The position numbers and the translations under genes are program-made. Positions 1 to 8,397 of a stretch of DNA of 64,000 nucleotides are shown piece by piece. The notes beneath the pieces are model-generated. The model did no database searches, was not told where the DNA came from, and saw nothing but the letters and a program-made list of their open reading frames with translations. The stretch spans positions 1,922,001-1,986,000 of the forward strand of contig NZ_BMRB01000001.1 of NCBI RefSeq assembly GCF_014648415.1, in the 5' to 3' direction. Source of the DNA: Actinokineospora fastidiosa (GTDB lineage: Bacteria; Actinomycetota; Actinomycetes; Mycobacteriales; Pseudonocardiaceae). Each line of letters starts with the position of its first letter. Positions within the stretch are counted from its first letter, which is position 1.

Positions 1-342
1 GTCGAGGTGCAGCGGCACCGGGTCGATCGTCAGGCCGATGATGCCCGACTCCTCCTCGGCCTCCCGCAGCGCAGCGCCCACCAGGGACGTGTCGGTCGGC
101 TCGCAGTGGCCGCCGAGCTGCAGCCACCGGCCCACCCTGGGGTGCAGCGTCAGCAGCACCTCCGTCCCCGTGTGGTCGAACACCAGCGCCGACGCGGTGA
201 TGTGCCCGGACGCGCACGAGCGCGAGCACGCGTCCGGCAGCCCGGCCAGGTATCCCAGGTACGCCTGCCGCAGCGACTCCTGCGCGGGATCCGCTGGCGT
301 CCACGAGTCCAACGTGGACACCGCGTCGGCGTGCAGCGTCAC
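1..342 (-). CDS. NUDIX hydrolase, 3' part cut by window edge
   Basis: Only the first 114 codons are inside the window. The frame begins with GTG at 342 and contains a recognisable Nudix box (GGHCEPTD, then REAEEESGI), the Mg2+-binding signature of enzymes that hydrolyse nucleoside diphosphates linked to another group. The spacing between the first glycine and the REAEEESG core is one residue longer than the textbook pattern. The GTG overlaps the TGA of fbiB in a GTGA junction, so it is probably translationally coupled and forms the last visible gene of the M50-fbiA-fbiB operon. Substrate cannot be told; a link to F420 metabolism is only suggested by position. Confidence 0.8.
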   Translation of the reverse strand, partial: MTLHADAVSTLDSWTPADPAQESLRQAYLGYLAGLPDACSRSCASGHITASALVFDHTGTEVLLTLHPRVGRWLQLGGHCEPTDTSLVGAALREAEEESGIIGLTIDPVPLHLD

Positions 343-1667
343 AGCTCGACCCAGCCGGAGTCGGTGCGCGGCTCGCGCGGGCTCAGCGGCTCCGGCGGGT
401 GGCCGACGGCCACCGCGCCCAGCGGCTCCCAGTCCGACGGCACGTCCAGCACCTCGCGGACCACGTCGGCGCAGAACATCGTCGACGACACCCAGCACGA
501 CGCCAGGCCCTCGGCCGCCAGCGCGACGAGGAACCCCTGCACGGCGGCCCCGCCAGCGACCATGAACATCGACCGCTCGGCCGAGGAGCGCCGCTCGTCG
601 GGGTAGCTGTGCGCGCCCTCGCGCACGAGGAACGGCACCACGATCTCCGGCGCGTGGTACAGCAGGTCGCCGCGCGCCACCCTGCGGTCGATCCGCTCCG
701 GCGTCCAGCCGTCGGCGGCGAGGTCGGCCCGCCACGCCGAGCGCATGGCGTCCAGGAGGAGTTCGCGCTTGGTCGTCACGTGCGCGAACCGCACCGGGCG
801 GGTGTGGTGCGGGGCGGGCGCGGTCAGCCCGACGGCCGCGGCCCGCCGCAGGACGGCGTGGTCGACCGGCTCGCCTGCGAACGCGCGCACCGACCGGCGC
901 ACCAGCACGGCCTCCCTGCGGCCCTGCTCGACGGCCAGGTTCGTGCCCAGCCGGAAGAGGTCGTGGTCGATCGGGCGCAGCAGGTCGCGGGCCGAGCCCG
1001 CGCCGCCGATCTCCAGCCCGCGCACCACCGCGACCGGGATGCCGCCCAGCTTGCCCTTGACCAGGTCGGCGGCCGCGGCGATCTCGTCGGCCACCGCGAT
1101 CAGCGTCACCGCCAGCTCGTTGCCCTGGCTGTCGACCTCGCCGGCGTACGGGGCCAGCGGGGCCAGCCCGGCCACGCCGATCGCCGCGTCGGTCTGGCCC
1201 ATCCGCCAGGCCCGGCCCATCGTGTCGGTCACCACGACGGCGACCTCGACGCCCAGCCGCTCGCGCAGCCCGCCGCGCAGGGCATCGGCGCTGGCGTCCG
1301 GGTCGGCGGGCAGCAGCGCGACCTCGCCGCGCGCCACGTTCGAGTTGTCCACGCCCGAGGCCGCCTGCACGATGCCCAGCCGGTTCTCGGTGATCACGGT
1401 GTTCTTCACCCTGGCCACCACCCGCCGCGCCTCGCTCATGACCAGCTCGCGCCTGCGCAGCTCCCGGGCCGAGGGGTCGGCGGGCACGGCCACCAGCTGA
1501 CCCTCCACCTTGGACACGACCTTGCTGGTGACCACCACGACGTCGCCGGAGCGCAGCCACGGCGCTGCCGAGGCGATCGCCCCGGTCAGGTCGTCGCCGG
1601 GGCGGAACTCCGGCAGCCCGGGCACCGGGATGACCTCGACCTTCCCGCGCGCGCCGTGCTCAGCCAA
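339..1667 (-). CDS. fbiB: Bifunctional F420:gamma-glutamyl ligase / FMN-dependent reductase FbiB
   Basis: FbiB completes coenzyme F420: the N-terminal CofE-like domain (about residues 5-245) adds glutamates to F420-0, and the C-terminal nitroreductase-fold domain (about 250-442) reduces dehydro-F420-0. The 442-residue length matches the two-domain actinobacterial FbiB. I chose TTG at 1667 because it has a strong GGAGGAG Shine-Dalgarno just upstream, lying inside the 3' end of fbiA, and gives an 8-bp overlap with fbiA. The open frame extends a further 19 codons upstream but lacks an equivalent signal. It follows fbiA and precedes the NUDIX gene, all on the minus strand and evidently co-transcribed. 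Confidence 0.95.
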   Translation of the reverse strand: MAEHGARGKVEVIPVPGLPEFRPGDDLTGAIASAAPWLRSGDVVVVTSKVVSKVEGQLVAVPADPSARELRRRELVMSEARRVVARVKNTVITENRLGIVQAASGVDNSNVARGEVALLPADPDASADALRGGLRERLGVEVAVVVTDTMGRAWRMGQTDAAIGVAGLAPLAPYAGEVDSQGNELAVTLIAVADEIAAAADLVKGKLGGIPVAVVRGLEIGGAGSARDLLRPIDHDLFRLGTNLAVEQGRREAVLVRRSVRAFAGEPVDHAVLRRAAAVGLTAPAPHHTRPVRFAHVTTKRELLLDAMRSAWRADLAADGWTPERIDRRVARGDLLYHAPEIVVPFLVREGAHSYPDERRSSAERSMFMVAGGAAVQGFLVALAAEGLASCWVSSTMFCADVVREVLDVPSDWEPLGAVAVGHPPEPLSPREPRTDSGWVEL

Positions 1668-2658
1668 TGTCGACTCCTCCCAGGTCGAACGCCGCCCGCG
1701 CCATCGCGGCCGTGGCGTCCACATCGGACATCATCAGCGGGACGGCGCGCACGGCGACGTTCGGCACGTCGGCAGCGTCCCCGGAGTGCACCAGCCAGCC
1801 GTCCAGGATGCCCTGGTCCGAGCAGGCGCGCGAGCCGTAGTGGCGGCCGACGGCCTCGGCGGTCGTGGGCACGCCGATCGCGGTCAGGCACGCCTCCGCC
1901 ATGCCGCGCACGGCCTTGTCCCGCACGATCGGCGACAGGCCGATCACCGGGGCCTCGGTCTTGCGCAGCGCCGAGCGCACGCCCGGCACCGCCAGCACCG
2001 AGCCGATGCTGACCACCGGGTTCGACGGCGCGATCAGCACGATGTCGGCCTCGGCGATCGCCTCGACCACGCCGGGGCCCGCGGTCGCCTCGTCAGCGCC
2101 GACCGGCACGATCGACTCCGCGTGCGGCTCGGCCCGGTAACGCACCCACCACTCCTGGAAGTGCACGGCCTTGCGCTCGCCGGTCTCCGGCTCGTCGATC
2201 ACCACGTGCGTCTCGACCCGGTCGTCGGTCATCGGCAGCAGCCGCACGCCCGGCTTCCAGCGCTGGCACAGCGCCGCGGTGATGTCGGAGAGGTCGTAGC
2301 CCGCCCGCATCATCCGGGTGCGCACGAGGTGGGTCGCGATGTCGCGGTCACCGAGGTTGAACCAGGTGCCCTCGGTGCCGTACGCGGCCAGCTCGGCGCC
2401 CACCGTCCACGTCTCGGCGGCCCGGCCCCACCCGCGCTCGGTGTCGATGCCGCCGCCGAGGGTGTACATGCAACTGTCCAGGTCGGGGCAGACGCGCAGC
2501 CCGTGCAGCCACATATCGTCCGCGGTGTTCACGATCGCGGTGATCTCGTGCGCGGACGGCTCCGGCGGCTCGCCGACGGCGGGCAGCCCCAACAGGTGTT
2601 TGACGCCGAGCAGGAACCGGGCTCCGCCGACCCCGCCGACGACTGCGACAACCTTCAC
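1660..2658 (-). CDS. fbiA: 2-phospho-L-lactate / phosphoenolpyruvyl transferase FbiA
   Basis: FbiA (CofD family) transfers the activated three-carbon phosphate unit to the deazaflavin Fo, giving F420-0 or dehydro-F420-0. The 332-residue product starts with the family's nucleotide-binding stretch [18 protein letters not shown] and has the [10 protein letters not shown] segment near residue 55 and the [11 protein letters not shown] segment near 210. GTG at 2658 is chosen because it immediately precedes the conserved glycine-rich motif. The reading frame stays open far upstream, but that part is antisense-like sequence inside the M50 gene. A GGAAGG lies upstream. It sits 35 bp after the M50 protease gene and overlaps fbiB, indicating one operon. 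Confidence 0.96.
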   Translation of the reverse strand: MKVVAVVGGVGGARFLLGVKHLLGLPAVGEPPEPSAHEITAIVNTADDMWLHGLRVCPDLDSCMYTLGGGIDTERGWGRAAETWTVGAELAAYGTEGTWFNLGDRDIATHLVRTRMMRAGYDLSDITAALCQRWKPGVRLLPMTDDRVETHVVIDEPETGERKAVHFQEWWVRYRAEPHAESIVPVGADEATAGPGVVEAIAEADIVLIAPSNPVVSIGSVLAVPGVRSALRKTEAPVIGLSPIVRDKAVRGMAEACLTAIGVPTTAEAVGRHYGSRACSDQGILDGWLVHSGDAADVPNVAVRAVPLMMSDVDATAAMARAAFDLGGVDIG

Positions 2659-2693
2659 GCGCGCGATCCTTCCACGATGGGGTGAAACCCCGG

Positions 2694-3443
2694 TCAGCGC
2701 CAGAAGAAGAACAGGCCGGAGCCGAGTGCCGCGGCGTACTCGTCCCCGCCGACCAGCCCGTACACCGAATAGACGACGTCGAAGAACACGGCCGCCGCCC
2801 CCGGGATGCCGATGAGCACGGCGAACAGGATCAACGGCGCCCACGGCCGGGCCTTGGCGCCGATCCGGCGCGCGTCGTGGGACAGGTACGGCTCCAGCGC
2901 TCCCCAGCCGTCGAGGCCGGGGACGGGCAGCATGTTGAGCACGAACGCGGCCATCTGCAGCAGCGCGAGGAACGACAGCCCGGCCGCGAGCGCGGCGGGC
3001 GGCTGGAGCACCGCGACGACGACGGCCAGCAGGATCGCGAGGACGAGGTTGGCGAACGGCCCGGCGAGCGAGACGCGTGATTCCACCGCTCGGGAGCGCA
3101 GCGCGTAGTGGTTGATCCAGACGGCGCCGCCGGGCAGCGGGATGCCGCCGATGGCGAGCAGGAGCAGCGGCAGCAGCAGGCTCAGCACCGGGTCGGTGTA
3201 GCGGCGCGGGTCCAGCGTCAGGTAGCCCTTGAAGTAGACCTCGCGGTCGCCGCCGCGGAAGGCGACGATCGCGTGGCCGAACTCGTGCAGGCACAGCGAC
3301 ACCGCCCAGCCGCCCAGGACGAGCAGGAAGACGCCCGCGCTGCGCGCGGTGTCGTCGTCGATGAGCGTGAGCAGCCCGCCCCCGACGGTGACCGCGAGTA
3401 GGCCGAGGAACACGGGCGAGGGACGAATTGCTGATCTCTGCAC
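2694..3443 (-). CDS. M50-family (site-2-protease-like) membrane metalloprotease
   Basis: A 249-residue polytopic membrane protein with the zinc-protease motif HEFGH (near residue 68) and the partner aspartate motif NMLPVPGLDGW (near 170) that together form the intramembrane active site of M50 peptidases. About six hydrophobic segments are visible. The start is GTG at 3443, following a GGAG. No PDZ or CBS domain is present, so it belongs to the short type. It is divergent from whiB2 and heads the fbiA-fbiB operon. A perfect 14-bp palindrome lies 16-29 bp upstream of the start. The physiological substrate is unknown; cleavage of an anti-sigma factor or similar regulator is the family precedent only. 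Confidence 0.85.
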   Translation of the reverse strand: MQRSAIRPSPVFLGLLAVTVGGGLLTLIDDDTARSAGVFLLVLGGWAVSLCLHEFGHAIVAFRGGDREVYFKGYLTLDPRRYTDPVLSLLLPLLLLAIGGIPLPGGAVWINHYALRSRAVESRVSLAGPFANLVLAILLAVVVAVLQPPAALAAGLSFLALLQMAAFVLNMLPVPGLDGWGALEPYLSHDARRIGAKARPWAPLILFAVLIGIPGAAAVFFDVVYSVYGLVGGDEYAAALGSGLFFFWR

Positions 3444-3458
3444 GGCTCCAGTGTGGCA

Positions 3459-3472
3459 AGTTTCGCGAAACT
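3459..3472. promoter_or_regulatory. Perfect 14-bp palindrome AGTTTCGCGAAACT
   Basis: A perfect dyad between the M50 protease gene (start 3443, minus) and whiB2 (start 3672, plus). It lies in the leader or promoter of the protease operon. It resembles, but does not match, the parS core (GTTTCACGTGAAAC). A dimeric repressor site is the simplest reading; the regulator is unknown. Confidence 0.5.
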
Positions 3473-3563
3473 GGGGCCGCCCGCCTGGTATCTGGGCGTG
3501 TTTCCGCTGGTACCCGAATGGGTGTAGCCCGCGCATACATCATCACCCGGCTGGGGGCTTCGC

Positions 3564-3592
3564 TTGACCCGCCGCCGCGACACGGGTGTAAT
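3564..3592 (+). promoter_or_regulatory. Probable sigma-A-type promoter of whiB2
   Basis: TTGACC (3564-3569) and TGTAAT (3587-3592) are separated by exactly 17 bp and lie on the coding strand of whiB2. A start near 3599 would give a leader of about 73 nt before the ATG at 3672. These are close matches to the housekeeping -35 and -10 boxes of actinobacteria. Confidence 0.6.
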
Positions 3593-3671
3593 CACATCGA
3601 TGTCATTCGCCACGGGGACGGCCTATGGCATCCGCCAGCCGGGGAGTGCGGAAGGCGAGGAGGCGGGCGAT

Positions 3672-3983
3672 ATGCAGGGATTCGAAGACAGGGGCAACGT
3701 CGTGCAGCCGGCGGAGTGGGAACGCCCGGAGGCCGGACTGCCCGGCTTCGGCGACGAGGCCGAAGAACAGGAGTGGCAGGAGCGCGCCCTGTGCGCGCAG
3801 ACCGATCCGGAGGCGTTCTTCCCGGAGAAGGGCGGCTCGACCCGCGAGGCTAAGCGGATCTGCCTCGGCTGCGAGGTGCGCGCCGAGTGCCTTGAGTACG
3901 CCCTGGCGCACGACGAGCGCTTCGGCATCTGGGGCGGGCTGTCCGAACGGGAGCGCCGCAAGCTCAAGAAGCGCGCAGTTTAA
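3672..3983 (+). CDS. whiB2: WhiB2/WhmD-type iron-sulfur transcriptional regulator
   Basis: A 103-residue Wbl protein. The cluster-binding cysteines appear as ALCAQTDPEAFFPEKGG followed by ICLGC and AEC, then the GIWGG turn and a basic KLKK tail that contacts DNA or sigma-A. The stretch from WQERALC to the end is nearly the sequence of mycobacterial WhiB2/WhmD and Streptomyces WhiB, which control septation and sporulation together with WhiA. ATG at 3672 is chosen because of the GAGGAGG eight bases upstream; an in-frame extension to 3564 exists but would overlap the predicted promoter. Its place next to fbiA/fbiB is conserved in mycobacteria. Confidence 0.95.
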   Translation: MQGFEDRGNVVQPAEWERPEAGLPGFGDEAEEQEWQERALCAQTDPEAFFPEKGGSTREAKRICLGCEVRAECLEYALAHDERFGIWGGLSERERRKLKKRAV

Positions 3984-4068
3984 CTGGTGGTTAACGCGAT
4001 CGGGGTGGCGGCCCGGATCGCGCACCTCACATCGCCACGGGCGCGCGGCGGCATCTAGAGTTCCCGCG

Positions 4069-7000
4069 ATGGCGAGCGGTCGTGGTGCGGTCGGGAGGAC
4101 CAGGGAGTCCGCGGGCGCTGCCCATCCTCGGAATCTGACGACCGTGCCCGTGCTGGCCGTGCTCGTCTGCCACGACGGCGCGGAGTGGCTGCGGCTGGCG
4201 CTCTCGGCGCTGCGCCACGCCACCCCCCGGCCCCGGCACGTCATCGCCGTCGACACCGGGTCCGCCGACGACACCCCCGGCCTGCTAGCCGCCGCGGCTA
4301 CCGGCGACGACCGGGTGCTCGACGGCGTGCTCACCCTGGACCGGTCCACCGGCTACACCGACGCGGTGCACGCCGCCGTCGACCACGCCGTCGAGCGCTG
4401 GGGCGATCCCGGCGGCTGGATCTGGCTGCTGCACGACGATTCCGCGCCCGACCCGGACTGCCTGGCCAACCTGCTCAACGCAGCCGACCTCGCCCCGTCC
4501 GCCGCCGTGCTCGGCCCGCTGGCCGTCGACTGGCGCGACCCGAGGATGGTCGTCGGCGCGGGCCTGTCCACCGACGCCTCCGGCCACCGGCAGACCGGCA
4601 TCGGACCATCCGAACTGGACTGGACGCGGCTGGGCCGGGAGTTCGAGCAGAGCACCGAGGTGCTCGCGGTGTCCTCGGCCGGGATGCTCGTGCGGCGCGC
4701 GGTCTGGCAGGAGCTCGGCGGGTTCGACCGCGCGGTGCCGGTGCTGCGCGAGGACATCGACTTCGGCTGGCGGGTCAACCGGTCCGGGCGGATCGTCCTC
4801 TGTGTCCCATCCGCGCGCGTGCGGCACGCCCGCGCGATGACCACCGAGCTGCGCGGCGTCGACGTCGCGGTGGACGGGCTGGCCGGGCAGGCCGCGCTGG
4901 ACCGGGCGATGGGCCTGCGCACGTTCCTGGTCAACTGCGGGCTGGTCTCGTTCCTGCTCGGCGTGCCCCGGCTGGCGGCGCTGTGCCTGCTGCGCTCGCT
5001 CGGCTTCGCCATGCAGCGACGGCTGACCGAGAGCGCCGCCGAACTGCGCGCGCTGTCCTATGTGCTGAGCGGACGCGCCGGGCTGTGGGCGGGCCGCAGG
5101 GCGCGGGCCGTCAGCGGCGGGCCCGGGCCGGTGCGCGGGCTGTTCACCAGCCGCACGACCAGGCTGCGCAACGTGGTGCGCGGCGCGGTCTCCGCGCTCG
5201 TGCGCAGGCGCGTGGCCGCCGACGCCGCGCTGGGCAGGCTGCCCGTCGAGTACGACCCCGCCACCGTCTGGCTGCCGCCGACGCCCGGGACGCGCAGGCC
5301 GCTCGCGGGCCCGGAGGCGCTGCCCGCGGGCGCGGCCGGGCGCCCGCGGCGGGCCGGGCTGCGGCGGCCGAGCAGCGCCGTCGCCGTCTCCATCCCGGTC
5401 GAGGAGACGCCCGGGCTGCGGCCGAGCCCGCAGCCGCGGCCGTCCCCGGTGCCCCGCGACGGCAGCGGGCCCCCGCCGGAGCCGGACCTGGTGCTGGTGT
5501 CGGTCGACCGGGGCCGGGTCGTCCGCCAGCTGCTGCTGTCCCCGCCGCTGCTGCTCGCCGTCGGGCTGCTCGCGCTCGCCGTCGTGGTCAACATCGACCG
5601 CGCGGGCCTGGCCTTGGCAGGCGGGCGGCTGCTCCCGGTCGGCGACCTGGGCGCGGTGTGGGCGGAGTACCTGGCGGCCTGGCACGGCGTCGCGGGCGGG
5701 ACCGCCGCGCCCACGCCTGCGGCCATGGCCGTGATCGGCACGCTCGGCCTGGTCCTCGCGCCCGTCGGCGGCACCCAGGCCGCGGTGGCGCTGCTGCTGC
5801 TCGCCGACCTGCCGCTGGCCGGGCTCTCGGCCTACCTGGCCACCCGGCGCGCGCCCGTGCGCCGCTGGGTGCGGGCCCTGCTGGCCACCGGCTACGCGCT
5901 GCTGCCCACCGCGTCCGCCGCCGTCGCCCAGGGCAGACTCGACGCCGTCGTCGTGCACATCCTGCTGCCGCTGGTCACCGCCGGGGTGATCGCGCTGCTC
6001 GCCCGGACCGGGGCGACCCGCCGGTGGCTGTCGACCGCGGCCGGGACTGCCTTCGGGCTGGCCGTGATCGGCGCGTTCGCGCCGCTGGCGCACGTGGTGC
6101 TGGTCATCGTCGCGCTGGGCGGGTTCGTCCTCGTGCCCGGCGACGGGCGCCGCCGGGGCGCGGCGCTGTTCATGCTCGTGCTGATGCCGCTCGCGCTGCT
6201 GCTGCCGTGGCCCGCGGTGGTCATCCAGCACCCGGGCGTGGTCGTGCACGGCCTCGGCGCCCCGCTCCCGACGCCCCCGGTGGGCGTGCCCGAGCTGCTG
6301 GCGCTGGACGCGGGCGGGCCGGGCGCGTGGCCGTACCTGGGCGCGCTGCTCGTCATCGCGGTGCTGGTCGGCGTGGTGCTCCGGCCCTACCGGGGCGTGC
6401 TGCCGGGGCTGGGCTTCGCCCTGTTGGGCGCGCTCGCCGTGGCGTTCGTCCAGCTGGTGCCGATGACCCCGCTGGGCGGGCTGACCCCGTCGCACGGCTG
6501 GGCGGGCACACCGCTGCTGATCGTCGGCTGGGGCCTGGTGTGGGCGCTGATGGGCCTGTGCCGCACCGGGGGACGCGTTTCGCTGGTGCGCCCGGTGGCC
6601 GTCGCGGGCGTCGCGGCGCTGGGCGCGCTCGCCGCCGGGGTCGTCGTCGCCGGACCCGTCGGGCCGCTGGACGACGACGGCGGGCCCCGCCTGGCGAGTT
6701 CGCTCACCGCCGAACTCGCCCAGACCCGCCGCTGGGTGCTGACCCTCGACGGCCACCCCAGGCTGACCGCGGGCAGGCTCCCCGCCCTGGGTGACGACGA
6801 CCTCGCGCCGCCCGCCGCCGCCGTGGACCGGCTCGCGCGCTGGGCCGACGACCTGCGCAGCGGCGACGGCGCCCGGGTGCGCCCCGCCGTCGCCAGGGCG
6901 GCGGCCGCTGGTGTGCTGTTCATCGTCCTGCCCGAGGACGCCGGGTTCGCCGCCGCGGCGGGCGACCTCGTGGCCGCCGCCCCGCCGACCACCGACGGGC

Positions 7001-7410
7001 TGCCGGTCTTCCGCGTCCAGCTCACCGCCGGGCCGTCGACGCTGCTGTCGCCCGAGCTGGCCCGCACCGCCGTGACCGGCGGCGTCCCGCCGACCTCGCT
7101 CGCCGCCGAGGGCGTCGTCCCGGTCGACGCCACCCCGCCCGCGGCCGCCGCCCGCGTCTCCGACGGCCCGGAGGGCAGGCTGCTGGTGGTGGGCGCCAAC
7201 GAGGAACCCGGCTGGACCGCCACCGTCGACGGCAGGCAGGTCCCGGTGGTCCGCGCCTGGGACCACCAGGTCGCCGTCTCCCTGCCCACCCGCGCCGCCG
7301 AGGTCCGCGTCGAGCAGCCCACCGCCCTGCGCGGCGTCCTGCTCCTGGTCCAGGGCGCGATGGTCCTGTTCACCGTCCTGACGTCGATCCCGGGACGGCG
7401 GCCGGACTAG
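4069..7410 (+). CDS. Large membrane glycosyltransferase, family 2 (about 1113 aa)
   Basis: The N-terminal 300 residues form a GT-A glycosyltransferase domain: VLAVLVCHDGAEWLRLAL, a DTGSADDTPG nucleotide-binding segment, LLHDDSAPDPD (the DxD-like metal site) and REDIDFGWR (catalytic ED motif). A proline-rich linker (about 400-490) follows, then a run of roughly ten or more hydrophobic segments (about 500-870) and a C-terminal, presumably extracytoplasmic, domain. This architecture is seen in actinobacterial cell-surface polysaccharide enzymes. ATG at 4069 is taken; a GTG at 4144, just before the first beta strand, is an alternative. It is downstream of whiB2. Donor and acceptor sugars cannot be read from the sequence. 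Its stop overlaps that of the convergent next gene. Confidence 0.85.
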   Translation: MASGRGAVGRTRESAGAAHPRNLTTVPVLAVLVCHDGAEWLRLALSALRHATPRPRHVIAVDTGSADDTPGLLAAAATGDDRVLDGVLTLDRSTGYTDAVHAAVDHAVERWGDPGGWIWLLHDDSAPDPDCLANLLNAADLAPSAAVLGPLAVDWRDPRMVVGAGLSTDASGHRQTGIGPSELDWTRLGREFEQSTEVLAVSSAGMLVRRAVWQELGGFDRAVPVLREDIDFGWRVNRSGRIVLCVPSARVRHARAMTTELRGVDVAVDGLAGQAALDRAMGLRTFLVNCGLVSFLLGVPRLAALCLLRSLGFAMQRRLTESAAELRALSYVLSGRAGLWAGRRARAVSGGPGPVRGLFTSRTTRLRNVVRGAVSALVRRRVAADAALGRLPVEYDPATVWLPPTPGTRRPLAGPEALPAGAAGRPRRAGLRRPSSAVAVSIPVEETPGLRPSPQPRPSPVPRDGSGPPPEPDLVLVSVDRGRVVRQLLLSPPLLLAVGLLALAVVVNIDRAGLALAGGRLLPVGDLGAVWAEYLAAWHGVAGGTAAPTPAAMAVIGTLGLVLAPVGGTQAAVALLLLADLPLAGLSAYLATRRAPVRRWVRALLATGYALLPTASAAVAQGRLDAVVVHILLPLVTAGVIALLARTGATRRWLSTAAGTAFGLAVIGAFAPLAHVVLVIVALGGFVLVPGDGRRRGAALFMLVLMPLALLLPWPAVVIQHPGVVVHGLGAPLPTPPVGVPELLALDAGGPGAWPYLGALLVIAVLVGVVLRPYRGVLPGLGFALLGALAVAFVQLVPMTPLGGLTPSHGWAGTPLLIVGWGLVWALMGLCRTGGRVSLVRPVAVAGVAALGALAAGVVVAGPVGPLDDDGGPRLASSLTAELAQTRRWVLTLDGHPRLTAGRLPALGDDDLAPPAAAVDRLARWADDLRSGDGARVRPAVARAAAAGVLFIVLPEDAGFAAAAGDLVAAAPPTTDGLPVFRVQLTAGPSTLLSPELARTAVTGGVPPTSLAAEGVVPVDATPPAAAARVSDGPEGRLLVVGANEEPGWTATVDGRQVPVVRAWDHQVAVSLPTRAAEVRVEQPTALRGVLLLVQGAMVLFTVLTSIPGRRPD

Positions 7411-7871
7411 TCCCCGCCCTCGACCACCCCGGGGTCAAGGCCCAGGTACGCCGCGATCTGCTCGACCAGGACGTCGTGGACCAGGTCGGCGAGGTCGGCG
7501 CCGTCCTTGGCGCGGGCCTCCAGCGGGCGGCGGTAGAGCACCACGCGCGCCCTGGTGGGCTGGCCCCTGCGGTCGACGCCCGCGCGCACCAGGCGGGACA
7601 GCGGGACGCCCGCGTCGGCGATCACGCCGTCCGGGGTCTCCCCGGCGGGGACCTCCGGCACGTCGTCCACGGCGACGTCGAGTTTCGTCAGCTCGGTGCG
7701 CCAGCGGGCCTCGATCGGCTCCAGGGCCTCCAGCACCACCGTGTCGAACTTCTCCGCGCGCGTGCTCGCCGCGGGCAGCGAGGACGGGATCAGCGGGCCG
7801 CGCAGGCCGCGCCCGTGCCGATCGCGGTGTCGGCGGCCGCGGGAGCGGCGGGAACGTCGGGCGGTGACCAC
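7407..7871 (-). CDS. Metallopeptidase-family protein (zincin-like) with degenerate active site
   Basis: A 154-residue protein of the small metallopeptidase family that sits beside whiB2 and manB in many actinobacteria. The core from FDTVVLEALEPIEARW to the end fits the family fold. Where active relatives carry HExxH, this copy reads HDVLVEQ, keeping only the first histidine, so proteolysis is doubtful. The first 35 residues are unusually arginine-rich, and the GTG chosen at 7871 may be too far upstream; no clear ribosome site decides it. It is convergent with the glycosyltransferase (stops share CTAG) and divergent from the DUF3499 gene. Confidence 0.7.
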   Translation of the reverse strand: MVTARRSRRSRGRRHRDRHGRGLRGPLIPSSLPAASTRAEKFDTVVLEALEPIEARWRTELTKLDVAVDDVPEVPAGETPDGVIADAGVPLSRLVRAGVDRRGQPTRARVVLYRRPLEARAKDGADLADLVHDVLVEQIAAYLGLDPGVVEGGD

Positions 7872-7979
7872 GTCGAGAAGGGTAGCGGCCGCCCCCGACT
7901 GCCCCGGATGGCCGCATCGGGGCGTGTCGCGGGAGCTATTGCGGCGCGGCGCACCCCCGAAGCGCTATCGTCAGCGATC

Positions 7980-8339
7980 GTGCGGAGCGTGCGTCGGTGT
8001 TCGCGAACCGGGTGTATCAACCCGGCCGTCGCGACGTTGACCTATGCCTACGCCGACTCGACCGCCGTCGTCGGCCCGCTGGCCACCTACGCCGAGCCGC
8101 ACAGCTACGACCTCTGCGAGGAACACGCCCTGCGGCTCACCGTGCCGCGCGGCTGGGAGGTCGTGCGCCACGACGGCGAGTTCGCGATGCCCGAGCCCAG
8201 CGTCGACGACCTGACCGCGCTGGCCGAGGCCGTGCGCGAGGCGGGCCGGGTCGACCGCCCGGTGCCGGAGCCGGAACCGGGCCCCAGCGGGCCGCGCCGG
8301 GGCCACTTGCGGGTGCTCCCCGACCCGGTATCGGACTGA
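7980..8339 (+). CDS. DUF3499 family protein
   Basis: A 119-residue protein of unknown function conserved across actinobacteria just upstream of manB. The N-terminus RSVRRCSRTGC and the later DLCEEH give a CxxxxC...CxxH arrangement that could bind zinc. The tail after residue 85 is proline- and acid-rich. The start is GTG at 7980, directly before the conserved RSVRRC block. It is likely the first gene of the mannose-activation cluster. No experimentally supported function is known to me. Confidence 0.85.
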   Translation: MRSVRRCSRTGCINPAVATLTYAYADSTAVVGPLATYAEPHSYDLCEEHALRLTVPRGWEVVRHDGEFAMPEPSVDDLTALAEAVREAGRVDRPVPEPEPGPSGPRRGHLRVLPDPVSD

Positions 8340-8397
8340 CGGGTAGCGAAATCGGTAGGCTCCATGCGGCACACGCAGCCGACCATGGGAGAACCAC

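Noticed and set aside
3459-3472. parS site for chromosome segregation
   Set aside because: The palindrome lacks the CACGTG centre required by ParB, and the replication origin is not in this window.
4285-7266. Very long open frame (993 codons) on the minus strand opposite the glycosyltransferase
   Set aside because: Its translation is a proline/arginine/glutamine/histidine-rich mirror of a real GC-rich gene, with no conserved motif; it is an antisense artefact of codon bias.
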